A DNA stretch of 27,301 nt from Clostridia bacterium. GTDB taxonomy: Bacteria; Bacillota_A; Clostridia; Oscillospirales; UBA929. Under the pieces are notes generated by a model. The model saw only the letters and a program-made list of their open reading frames with translations, had not been told where the DNA came from and did not search any database. Positions 8,528-15,798 of this stretch are shown one piece after another. A program made the position numbers and the translations under genes. Position 1 is the first letter of the stretch. The number at the start of each line of letters is the position of its first letter. Location of the stretch: contig BNZR01000014.1 of NCBI GenBank assembly GCA_026001245.1, positions 1 through 27,301 of the forward strand, read 5' to 3'.

Positions 8528-8974
8528 TCATACCACAGATTCATAGTCGCTTTCAATCGCCTGTTGATTTTTTTTTGCGAAGTCCTGTAATGCGCGTTTG
8601 TGCAGTTTATGAACCCATTGATAACTATAATTCATTTCAACCGCTATGTTCTCCCATTTTTTGAATTCAAGATAACGCTTTTTCAGAATGATTCGGTAAT
8701 CGTCATCTTCGATTCGGTCAACTTTGCCGTAAATTTCACGCCGCAACACAACGTATTTTTCAATCTCGGCTTCAAGTTCACGTTCAAAGTCAATAATCTT
8801 GGCAATGGTTGCCGCCATTTTGTCACTGTTCCCGCTTGATTGAACCCTGTCGGCTGACAAGTCAGGCGAACCGATGGATGTTGCAAGTGAACGCAACCGC
8901 GCAATTTCATCACGGTTTGATTCTATACGCTGATTCAGGCGAAAAGCCTGTTGAAGATATTGTTTTGCTGTCAT
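8528..8974 (-). CDS. DUF1492/ArpU-like phage regulator
   Basis: A 148-residue protein with an N-terminal coiled coil (residues 10-85) and a C-terminal helix-turn-helix resembling sigma-70 region 4: DDDYRIILKKRYLEFKKWENIA then YSYQWVHKLHKRALQDF. This is the DUF1492 plan, related to ArpU/RinA-type activators of late phage genes. Position just before the terminase genes and just after the iteron locus supports the late-activator role. A run of nine A near the 3' end (8568-8576 on the opposite strand) encodes KKN. ATG is preceded by AAAGGA. Confidence 0.8.
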   Translation of the reverse strand: MTAKQYLQQAFRLNQRIESNRDEIARLRSLATSIGSPDLSADRVQSSGNSDKMAATIAKIIDFERELEAEIEKYVVLRREIYGKVDRIEDDDYRIILKKRYLEFKKWENIAVEMNYSYQWVHKLHKRALQDFAKKNQQAIESDYESVV

Positions 8975-9049
8975 TTTCCTTTACCTCACTATTCGCAATA
9001 TTATCAAAACCCCGCATTTACAAGGCTTGATGGTTGTTTGTTACTAACA

Positions 9050-9322
9050 GGTTCAAGGTGGGTTAAAGGTCATCGGATTCACCTTGAACCTCTAAAAAGC
9101 CTGTGTTTATACGGGTTTGCGGGTTTCAATTTTCAAAAGGTTCAAGGTGAAAGGTCATTTTCTATCTCTATATATTCTCTTTTTTACCGCCGCGCGACGA
9201 TTTTCAAAAGCTAATATCTAAAAGGTTTTGTACTTTACCTTGAACCACCTTGAACCTCGGCATAAATACAGGGTTTTCACCTTGAACCTCACCTTGAACC
9301 CACCTTTAACCCACCTTGAACC
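9050..9322. repeat. Iteron locus A, candidate replication origin half
   Basis: No gene lies between 8975 and 9346. The stretch contains ten copies of an 11-bp unit GGTTCAAGGTG or its reverse complement. Exact copies start at 9050, 9080, 9139, 9246, 9278, 9290 and 9312; variants start at 9061, 9236 and 9301. Copies at 9236-9256 and 9278-9322 are nearly head to tail. An 18-bp motif GCATAAATACAGGGTTTT is at 9260-9277 and a diverged inverse form near 9100-9119. The A+T-rich core at 9169-9230 lies between the iteron groups. Iterons beside an A+T-rich stretch are the classical make-up of a Rep-binding origin; function is inferred. Confidence 0.8.
9169..9230 (-). other. 62-bp conserved core, copy A
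   Basis: Read on the minus strand this is a 32-bp block beginning CAAAACCTTTTAGATATTAG, a 9-bp spacer GTCGCGCGG, and a 21-bp block GGTAAAAAAGAGAATATATA preceded by C. Both blocks recur without mismatch at 26288-26349 around a different spacer. The blocks are strongly A+T-rich and could be a duplex-unwinding element. Confidence 0.8.
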
Positions 9323-9346
9323 TGAACTTTGAACTTTTGCTTTGAA

Positions 9347-9547
9347 TTACTTGAACTCGCGCCCACTTTTGCGGTGTTTTACCTGTATTCTCGCGGTTAA
9401 GTCGAATCCCGCCAGTTCAACTATTAGCTTCAGGCATAGAATCAGCTTGTTTAATTTTGCCTGAATAATTTGTTCGTCCTTCTCGACTGATTTCATCGCG
9501 TGATAAGCTATCGAATCAGGATAACCTTCACTATTACGATACTCCAT
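9347..9547 (-). CDS. Small conserved-looking phage protein, unknown function
   Basis: A 66-residue protein starting MEYRNSEGYPDSIAYHAM with a helical centre and a basic tail. Proteins of this shape sit beside methyltransferases in Clostridia phages, but I know no function. Its only ribosome site is the G9 tract at 9556-9564, 8 nt before ATG, so its translation depends on that tract and on coupling with the methyltransferase whose end it overlaps by 14 bp. Last gene of the early operon before iteron locus A. Confidence 0.65.
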   Translation of the reverse strand: MEYRNSEGYPDSIAYHAMKSVEKDEQIIQAKLNKLILCLKLIVELAGFDLTARIQVKHRKSGREFK

Positions 9548-10256
9548 TGACTATGCCCCCCCCCTCTACTTCGTCTAACCTCGCACAGGCGATGTCAAAA
9601 TATTTGCTGTCCAACTCATAACCGATGTAATGTCTGCCACTCTTTACCGCCGCCACTGCGGTTGTTCCACTGCCAAGGAATGGGTCAAGAATGACATCTT
9701 CAGGGCGGGAACTGTTCTGAATCAGCGTTTCAATTATGTTTAGCGGCTTGATTGTTGGATGCCCATACCGCTTCTTGTCCTGTGCGTTAATCGGCTGATG
9801 CCAAACCGTTTTCGCGTGTTCGTAACTATCAGGGTTGCAGTATGCCGATTTTCGGAAATACAAGCAATATTCCTTGTCCGTCAACCACTTGTTATTGAAC
9901 AGCGGCATCGCGTTTGTCTTGTTCCAAATCAGAATATCAAACGAACAGCCGCACCCGCTCACAAAGTAATCAAGATAGGCGGGAATTTGCTTGTGGTTGC
10001 ACCAAATATAAAGGTTGATAGTTTTTAACACCCTGACCATTTCATCAAGCACAGCGGCGTTAAAGCCCTGTGTCAACCCGCTGTTCTGAATCTCTGTATT
10101 CATGCCCTGTATAGACTTGGCAAGCGGGGATTTCCCACCTGCGCGGGTATTCTCTATCAAATAGGGCGGGTCAGTAACAATCAGGTCAATGCAACGGTCA
10201 GGCAACAGCTTCAAGCCGTCTAAGCAGTCACAGTTATAAATCATGTCGGTTTCCAA
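9534..10256 (-). CDS. DNA adenine N6-methyltransferase (first paralogue)
   Basis: Transfers a methyl group from S-adenosylmethionine to adenine. Motif IV, DPPY, lies near the N-terminus and motif I, DPFLGSGTT, near the C-terminus, the beta-class order; PTIKPLNIIETLI is motif X-like. I start it at TTG (10256), five bases after AAGGTGGTGAG; ATG at 10244 overlaps the upstream stop as ATGA and is a real alternative. No restriction endonuclease is adjacent, so it is an orphan enzyme that may protect phage DNA or mark origins. Its C-terminus is encoded by a G9 tract (EGGG), as in the second paralogue. G8 would stop it just before the next ATG. Confidence 0.9.
   Translation of the reverse strand: METDMIYNCDCLDGLKLLPDRCIDLIVTDPPYLIENTRAGGKSPLAKSIQGMNTEIQNSGLTQGFNAAVLDEMVRVLKTINLYIWCNHKQIPAYLDYFVSGCGCSFDILIWNKTNAMPLFNNKWLTDKEYCLYFRKSAYCNPDSYEHAKTVWHQPINAQDKKRYGHPTIKPLNIIETLIQNSSRPEDVILDPFLGSGTTAVAAVKSGRHYIGYELDSKYFDIACARLDEVEGGGIVNGVS
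9556..9564 (-). repeat. Poly-G tract (G9) at the methyltransferase end
   Basis: Nine C on the plus strand, read as G9 in mRNA. It encodes the GGG of the methyltransferase tail and ends 8 nt before the ATG of the 66-residue gene, the correct spacing for a Shine-Dalgarno site. G8 would put TAG three bases before that ATG; G10 would extend the tail in another frame. Confidence 0.85.
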
Positions 10257-10543
10257 AATCTCACCACCTTTCTTGTTTTCCTTGCGTTCAGAATTTCCGC
10301 TTGCATACCTGAAGAAATCACCGAACCGAACACCCACACTTCAGAACACATTCGCATTATCAGGATTCCAAGCGCAATGCCAATCCTGCGCTGTTTCGGG
10401 TCATTGTCATCAAGATATTTGGTAAAGACAAGATGCGGCGCAAATGGCTTTAATCCGTAATTCCTGACAAACTGACAAGCCGCCTTTGCAAACTCTATGT
10501 TGCGCTTAATATCGCCCCTGTACGGACTGCAAACATAAATCAT
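10241..10543 (-). CDS. Nucleoside 2-deoxyribosyltransferase-like protein (DUF4406 type)
   Basis: A 100-residue protein with the Rossmann-like start MIYVCSPYRGD and the middle FAPHLVFTKYLDD, followed by WVFGSVISSGMQAEI. This pattern, YxxSPYRG and then a SxGMxxEI segment carrying the catalytic glutamate, is found in DUF4406 and related deoxyribosyltransferase-like phage proteins. It may salvage or modify nucleotides. It is coupled by 4-bp overlaps to the primase-helicase upstream and to the methyltransferase downstream. Substrate unknown. Confidence 0.7.
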   Translation of the reverse strand: MIYVCSPYRGDIKRNIEFAKAACQFVRNYGLKPFAPHLVFTKYLDDNDPKQRRIGIALGILIMRMCSEVWVFGSVISSGMQAEILNARKTRKVVRFWKPT

Positions 10544-12438
10544 AGTGATTCCCCCTGCACAAAAATTCTGTGGGTTTTCCCTTGAATTTTTTTACTTATA
10601 ATGTCAAAGCCATAATAGCGTTTGACCTGTTTTGAAAACTCACCCGATGCCAAGGCTTGAAGGTTACAGCGAATGCAGTATTCGGAATATGCCTTGAACA
10701 CTTTGTTTGTCGGTTCATTCTCTATCGGTAAGCCTTCAGCATCGGCTTCCTTGAAAAATCCGATAATGGGATTGTTGGTTTCTTCGTATTCGTCAAGGGC
10801 GGCTTGAACTTCCTCTGATTCAGTAAACTTGTTCAGTTTCAGCACCCGCTTCAACCCCGCCAAAGCTAACACAATCAAATATTCCATCGCTTCTTGCTTT
10901 TGCAGGTCATATTTGATATAGGGCTTGAAATCAGGGTCATCGGGGCTGAACCTTGCATTGAACGGAACGATTATCAACCGCCGCTTGATTGCCGCTGAAT
11001 CCTTGCCCTTGCCCAATCGCGGGATGTTGTTCGCCGAAAATAGCAACTTCGCGTAACTGTGGAATGCGAAGGGGTCTTGATATTTCCGTTGAACGGTCAG
11101 TTCATCGCCTGTAACAAGTTTCTTGAACACACCTGTATTCGGAATGAATTCATCACCGATGTCATCACCGATATTCGCCAATTTGCCGACAACTTCAGCG
11201 TTCATATAGTCTTTGTTCAACTCTGACAGGTCAAGGGCTGAAATGTTCTTTTCGCCCAAAACCGTTCTGACCATATCAAGGTATGTTGATTTTCCGTTTC
11301 CACGCTCACCAGTGAAAACAAACGCCTTGCCAAGTTCATTGCGGCGATAGAAGCAGTAACCGACCACTTCTTCAAGCAGTGCGCGGATGCCTGACTTTTT
11401 GCAACTGATTTTGTCTAAAACCTCATCCACCAGTTCACAGGCGGCGTTCGGGTTGTAATCCCAATCAATACGGTTCGTTATAACGTGTTCAGGGGCAAAC
11501 GGCAACAGTTCACCAGTCAAGATGTCATACACACCATTTCGGAACGCTATCAAGTTTGATTCTATTGACTTGACAGATTCGCGGACTATAATATTCAAGT
11601 ATTCATACACCTCTGTTCTTTTAGTTCTGTTCATTTCGGGAATGTGCCTGACCATTTCATATTCAATTCGCTGTTTTCCCGCAATATAGATGCCATCGTC
11701 ATACAGGTGTAACAGGTTATTGATTTTGATAATGTGTGCGTTATTTTTCAGGTAAACGGCGAACTTGTCAAACAAGAAGGCGTTTCCATTGAAAAATACA
11801 GGCTTTGCAAAGGCTTCATCACGAAGAATTACATCAAGTTCTGATTCGGGTAATGGGTCTTTCAACACAAACCTATTTATCAGCTTGATACAATCTCGCG
11901 CTTCCTCAACGCTGAAATCGGCGGCTTGCAGGGTCAGAATATAGTTGAATAATGCCTGATTCCGTCCATCCCCTGCTTCCATTTCCACCAGTTTTGAATT
12001 GCCCTTGACCGCCACAAGCCATTTCGGTAATTCCTGCGGCGCATCCGTGTCATATATGATTTCACGGTTCTTGCCGCCGAACTTCAAAACTGAATATGAA
12101 TTTTTCTTTCCAAGTTTGATGTCGGCGGTCAATCCCACCGCAAGTTTGGCTTTGGTTCGGTTCTGTTCCACGCCTTTATTCAAGAACAGGAAGTGTTTAC
12201 CTCGCGTTGTCCGATACACACGGCAAGCCAATTTTAATTCTTGAACTATCTTGAACATTAGTTCACTTTGTTCAAGGTCATCAATATCAATCAGAATCGT
12301 ATCTTCGGCAAGGATTCCCGCATATTCAGGCAGGGATTGAACCTGTGCGTATGTTTTGAAGTCTTTTCTGCCCTTGAATTTCTCTATACATTGCTTGTCT
12401 TTGGTTTCCACATAACCACGAAAAAACAAATCAGCCAT
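10540..12438 (-). CDS. D5/P4-type primase-helicase
   Basis: A 632-residue replication initiator. Residues 1-150 look like a primase-polymerase domain (ILIDIDD with D51/D53, then CRVYRTTRGKHFLFL with H82). Residues about 150-215 resemble the primase C-terminal helical domain. The D5_N and superfamily 3 helicase region has Walker A GERGNGKST (377-385), Walker B NIGDDIGD (422-429) and motif C LLFSANNIPR (465-474). Proteins of this family (P4 alpha, phage D5) unwind the origin and prime synthesis, and the P4 member binds iterons itself. ATG at 12438 lies 10 nt after a G10 tract that serves as ribosome site, and inside the 3' end of the second methyltransferase. Confidence 0.9.
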   Translation of the reverse strand: MADLFFRGYVETKDKQCIEKFKGRKDFKTYAQVQSLPEYAGILAEDTILIDIDDLEQSELMFKIVQELKLACRVYRTTRGKHFLFLNKGVEQNRTKAKLAVGLTADIKLGKKNSYSVLKFGGKNREIIYDTDAPQELPKWLVAVKGNSKLVEMEAGDGRNQALFNYILTLQAADFSVEEARDCIKLINRFVLKDPLPESELDVILRDEAFAKPVFFNGNAFLFDKFAVYLKNNAHIIKINNLLHLYDDGIYIAGKQRIEYEMVRHIPEMNRTKRTEVYEYLNIIVRESVKSIESNLIAFRNGVYDILTGELLPFAPEHVITNRIDWDYNPNAACELVDEVLDKISCKKSGIRALLEEVVGYCFYRRNELGKAFVFTGERGNGKSTYLDMVRTVLGEKNISALDLSELNKDYMNAEVVGKLANIGDDIGDEFIPNTGVFKKLVTGDELTVQRKYQDPFAFHSYAKLLFSANNIPRLGKGKDSAAIKRRLIIVPFNARFSPDDPDFKPYIKYDLQKQEAMEYLIVLALAGLKRVLKLNKFTESEEVQAALDEYEETNNPIIGFFKEADAEGLPIENEPTNKVFKAYSEYCIRCNLQALASGEFSKQVKRYYGFDIISKKIQGKTHRIFVQGESL

Positions 12439-13172
12439 CCATCATGCACCCCCCCCCCTTCAATCTCATCAAGCCGACCGCAAGCAATGTCAAAATATGC
12501 TGTGTCCAGTTCATACCCGATGTAATGCCGATTTGTTTTGACTGCGGCAACCAGTGTCGAACCGCTACCGAAGCAGTTATCAAGCACAACATCGCCTTCG
12601 TTGGTGTAGGTCTTAATCAGGTATTCCAACAGCGCGATGGGTTTCTGTGTCGGATGCAACCGCTTTGAATCCTTCGGGAATGACAGAATCGTTAATGGGT
12701 TTCGCTTGCCATCCTCTGATTCAGAAAAAGCTTCCTTTCTGTCACCGTAATTGTCAGATAATGCGCCGTTCTTTTGTCGTTTATACGGCGTTGAAAACCA
12801 AAACTGTTTATTGTAAACAGGCTTCTTTTCATAGAAAACAACAATATCTTCGTGACTTTTCATCGGCTTGACATTGGCGTTCAGAAAATCACAACCGCGC
12901 TGTTTATCCCAAACAAGGTTATATTTCCACATTGCCATATTAGATTGAATCAACTGCGCTGTGAAAATTCCGTCTGCGAACAGCACCACCGCACCGTTTT
13001 CTTTGACAATACGGCGATAATGCGCCCACAGTTCGGTAAACGGAATGATGCAATCCCATTTGTTTCTTGTTGTGCCATAGGGTAAATCACAAAGAACCAT
13101 ATCAACGCACCTGTCAGGCAATTTGTTCATTCCCTGTATGCAATCTTCGTTGAAAATTACATCAAGTTCCAT
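12384..13172 (-). CDS. DNA adenine N6-methyltransferase (second paralogue)
   Basis: A 262-residue beta-class methyltransferase starting at ATG behind GGGGTGAGG. Motif IV is DLPYG, a known variant of DPPY, and motif I is DNCFGSGST. HPTQKPIALLEYLI is the motif X region. The tail NRHYIGYELDTAYFDIACGRLDEIEGGG nearly repeats that of the first paralogue (written here across two motifs: YIGYELD and ACGRLDEIEGGG). A G10 tract encodes GGG; in the present frame the protein then runs 54 bp into the primase gene. With G9 or G11 it would stop within about 10 codons. Orphan enzyme; target unknown. Confidence 0.88.
   Translation of the reverse strand: MELDVIFNEDCIQGMNKLPDRCVDMVLCDLPYGTTRNKWDCIIPFTELWAHYRRIVKENGAVVLFADGIFTAQLIQSNMAMWKYNLVWDKQRGCDFLNANVKPMKSHEDIVVFYEKKPVYNKQFWFSTPYKRQKNGALSDNYGDRKEAFSESEDGKRNPLTILSFPKDSKRLHPTQKPIALLEYLIKTYTNEGDVVLDNCFGSGSTLVAAVKTNRHYIGYELDTAYFDIACGRLDEIEGGGVHDGWLICFFVVMWKPKTSNV
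12449..12458 (-). repeat. Poly-G tract (G10) before the primase-helicase start
   Basis: Ten C on the plus strand. In mRNA the G10 tract encodes part of the methyltransferase tail and ends 10 nt before the primase-helicase ATG, with no other ribosome site present. Its length decides whether the methyltransferase ends near the primase start or overlaps it. Confidence 0.85.
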
Positions 13173-13176
13173 TTCC

Positions 13177-13461
13177 TCACCCCTTGTTCAAGATTTTCAA
13201 CAGTGCTTCATATTTCTTGGCAACGTTTTTGTGCCGTTTCATTATGTTATAGTGGCACGTTTCAGTTGCCGCTTTCTCGGCATCGTTGATTTTTTTTTGA
13301 AAGTAAACTTTCAAAAAGTCTTTGGTTTCTTCGCCGTCCTGCCAATCAAGGGCGATTGTTTTCAACAAAATCTTGAAATTCTTCTGACTACAAGGAAAAA
13401 AGTATTCAAGATTGATGGTCATTTTTCCAGTTTCCCACCTAATAAAAATCTGTTCTTTCAT
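13177..13461 (-). CDS. Small phage protein beside DNA polymerase, unknown function
   Basis: A 94-residue, mainly helical basic protein starting at ATG after GGGGTGAT. The segment LEYFFPCSQKNFKILLKTI recurs in small genes next to family B polymerases in Clostridia phages, but no role is known to me. It abuts the polymerase stop and ends 4 bp before the second methyltransferase, so it belongs to the replication block. A run of eight or nine A encodes QKKI. Confidence 0.7.
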   Translation of the reverse strand: MKEQIFIRWETGKMTINLEYFFPCSQKNFKILLKTIALDWQDGEETKDFLKVYFQKKINDAEKAATETCHYNIMKRHKNVAKKYEALLKILNKG

Positions 13462-15204
13462 CTATATCACCCCGAAATCTGCAAGGCGTTTTTTCGCCAT
13501 CGCCATATACCATGCCTTGTCAAGTTTTTCAGGACACTTCGCGCCGTTCACCGAATCGTTGTAAATGAAACAGGATTCAGGGGAATTCGACAACTTGGCG
13601 GGTCTGCCTGTTCGTGCGCTGATTTTCTTGACACCTCTGTATTTGTCCTGCGGTTCACGGCTTGCAAAAATGCGGATGCACTTTTCTTTAATGGGATGTT
13701 CACCGTGAATAATGTGCGTGTATTTGTTGCTGATTTTTGTTACCAACTGGAATTCTTTCAGGTCATCACAACCGCCGATGGTCTGTTCAATCGGCGTTCC
13801 ATGAACCATATAATCAACCAGTGCGCGGTTTACAATGGGAAGGTCATAATCAAGCGTGGACAGTTTCTTCACATACGCGCCTTTGGTTTTCCATCTCGGT
13901 TTTCCTTTTTCGTCATACATTGATGCGGGTATCATGATATAGTTGTTTACGTCCTTTTGGTAAACCTTTCTATATTCATCAAATTCAAGCTGAAGGCGTG
14001 TTCGCTGTTCCCACTCATAGCAAATATCATCTATCAGGTCATAATCTTCATAGCGGTTCAGCCTGACCAGTACGCCATCGGTATTGCTTTGAATAATCTG
14101 ACAATGCGGTTCAAGCCGTTCCATAAGGTCAAGCAACAGAATTTGACCGTATACACAGACACGGTTTGCTTGACGTGGGTCAAACAAGGCGTTGTTCTTG
14201 TCTTTCATAACGCCATAAGTTGAATTCAGCACCAGTTTCAACGGAAGCTGAAGCGGATTTTTTTCAGCTTTGTATTGCAACCGCTGATTGTAAATACCTT
14301 CAAACTTTGTCGGGTCTTTGATGCTTCGGCTTATCAGGTCATACTTAATCATCAAGGACGGATAAAGCGATGCCACGTCCATATTCAAAAAATAACCTTC
14401 GCCGCTGTACTGTGTTAATGCGCCGTGCAAGCCCCCATAACCGAATTGGTGTGGCACACCTGCAATCATAATGTCAAGCTGATTCTTCTTGCCGTTGCGC
14501 TCATAACAGCGATTTTCGGCGGCTCTGTACCAGTCAACAACAGCTGTATATTTTTCAATCCGCATTACTGACGGAAAATCAATGTCAAATTCATCATTGT
14601 ATTCTTGCGGGGATGCGCCCAATATGATTGCCGACAACTGCGGCTTGGTCTTGCTAATTAGTGACAGGTCAACAAGTCTGTCACCACAGGCAAGTTTGAC
14701 AAGCCCCCGATGCGCTTCAAAGTCATCTTTGCGTTGTAGGAATATTTCAATGGTTTGTTCCACATCATGGCGGCAATACTTGATTGTTTCTTCAATCTCG
14801 GTCTTTGTCAATTTCCGCTGAATATCAAACGGAACGCTTGTTTCTTTTATGTCATTGCCCATGAACCCCTCGAAGGTCTTTAATCCACGGTCAATATTTG
14901 TCATAACATCATAGTTATTCAGGGATATGTTGCGAAACAGGCTTGAAAATTTCCACCCCGGATTTCCCCGCACAATAATGAAATCGTTGACTTTCTTCGG
15001 GTCAAACCCGCACAGTATAGCCTTCAAAATCCACTGGTCATAATGGCGGCTGTTGAATCCCGCCCAAATTTCGTTCACATATTCGGAATGAAACTTTTCA
15101 AGCCCTTCAGGGTCATTCACGAACACAAATTCTTTGCGGTTCGTCACGTCAAGAATCACGACAAGCCAATCTTGCGCGAACACCTCAAAATCATAGAAAA
15201 CCAT
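13462..15204 (-). CDS. Compact family B-like DNA polymerase with 3'-5' exonuclease
   Basis: A 580-residue replicative polymerase starting at ATG (15204) after GAAAGGGG; the TTG six bases earlier is too close to the site. Proofreading domain: D5-x-E7 (FYDFEVF), N51...D56 (FNSRHYD) and Y143...D147 (YCRHD). Polymerase domain: motif A MDVASLYPSLM (D276), motif B KLVLNSTYG (323-331), motif C SNTDGV (D376). Motif C has N-T-D rather than the usual D-T-D. Family B enzymes usually exceed 700 residues, so this is a short form; I see no long insertion of the protein-primed type. It probably copies the phage genome with the D5-like helicase. Confidence 0.88.
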   Translation of the reverse strand: MVFYDFEVFAQDWLVVILDVTNRKEFVFVNDPEGLEKFHSEYVNEIWAGFNSRHYDQWILKAILCGFDPKKVNDFIIVRGNPGWKFSSLFRNISLNNYDVMTNIDRGLKTFEGFMGNDIKETSVPFDIQRKLTKTEIEETIKYCRHDVEQTIEIFLQRKDDFEAHRGLVKLACGDRLVDLSLISKTKPQLSAIILGASPQEYNDEFDIDFPSVMRIEKYTAVVDWYRAAENRCYERNGKKNQLDIMIAGVPHQFGYGGLHGALTQYSGEGYFLNMDVASLYPSLMIKYDLISRSIKDPTKFEGIYNQRLQYKAEKNPLQLPLKLVLNSTYGVMKDKNNALFDPRQANRVCVYGQILLLDLMERLEPHCQIIQSNTDGVLVRLNRYEDYDLIDDICYEWEQRTRLQLEFDEYRKVYQKDVNNYIMIPASMYDEKGKPRWKTKGAYVKKLSTLDYDLPIVNRALVDYMVHGTPIEQTIGGCDDLKEFQLVTKISNKYTHIIHGEHPIKEKCIRIFASREPQDKYRGVKKISARTGRPAKLSNSPESCFIYNDSVNGAKCPEKLDKAWYMAMAKKRLADFGVI

Positions 15205-15251
15205 AGTCAAGCCCCTTTCAAAAGTAGTTTAATCCCTCTTCAAGGAATTTA

Positions 15252-15280
15252 GGGCGGGGAAGATATTTTCAACCCCGCCC
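15252..15280 (-). other. GC-rich hairpin between DUF669 and polymerase genes
   Basis: The arms 15252-15259 (GGGCGGGG) and 15273-15280 (CCCCGCCC) form an 8-bp all-GC stem with a 13-nt A+T-rich loop. No U-run follows on either strand, so a classical terminator is unlikely. It may dampen transcription into the polymerase gene or protect an mRNA end. Confidence 0.5.
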
Positions 15281-15304
15281 CTCATTCAGCGGTTATTCAG
15301 GTAA

Positions 15305-15778
15305 TCAGTCAAGAACAAAAACTTCCTTGATTTCATATGTCGGATAGCCTTTTTTGTTCTCGCCGTAAGCAAGCGCATATTCATACTTGCCTTCAATGGC
15401 TTCAAACACATCCATGACCAAATCGTTGTATTGGGCATATGTGTCGAAGCTGATGTCCATAGCTTCGGGCAGTTCGGCGGTCAATGCGCGTAAAACGTCA
15501 TTGGCAATATGGATTTGGAATGATTCCATCACGACCTGATTCATGAAAATCATGCCGCCCTTTTGCTCACCGTTCAGCACCTTAAACCAAATTGACAGCA
15601 TCATCTTGTCTTTGGCTTTGGTCAAGCCAAGTTCCATCTTGTTGACCTCAACTTCATAATCCCCTGTGGGAACGGTCTTGAATGTTGCCGAACCGTTCTT
15701 CTCGGATTCCTTGACTTCCTCGGCAAGCCCTTTGGTGTCGATTCGCGAATCGAATTTGTCAAAAATACTCTGTGCCAT
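15305..15778 (-). CDS. DUF669 protein, probable single-stranded DNA-binding or recombination accessory
   Basis: A 157-residue protein after a strong GGAG site. The stretch VPTGDYEVEVNKMELG followed by DKMMLSIWFKVLNG is the DUF669 signature, seen in phage replication-recombination modules beside Sak4-type recombinases and thought to have an OB-like, DNA-binding role. It lies 20 bp downstream of the nuclease-Sak4 fusion. It could supply the SSB for this phage, as no canonical SSB gene is visible. The tail is acidic-aromatic rather than the DDIPF type. Confidence 0.75.
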   Translation of the reverse strand: MAQSIFDKFDSRIDTKGLAEEVKESEKNGSATFKTVPTGDYEVEVNKMELGLTKAKDKMMLSIWFKVLNGEQKGGMIFMNQVVMESFQIHIANDVLRALTAELPEAMDISFDTYAQYNDLVMDVFEAIEGKYEYALAYGENKKGYPTYEIKEVFVLD

Positions 15779-15798
15779 TGTTATATTCTCCTTTCAAA

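Noticed and set aside
9050..9322. CRISPR array reading of the GGTTCAAGGTG repeats
   Set aside because: Units are 11 bp, occur in both orientations and have irregular spacing, so they are iterons or operators and not CRISPR repeats with spacers; no cas genes are present.
9534..13172. Complete restriction-modification system
   Set aside because: Two methyltransferases are present, but no restriction endonuclease or specificity subunit lies nearby.
13123..13923. 266-codon plus-strand frame across the polymerase end
   Set aside because: Antisense to three good genes and without start signals.
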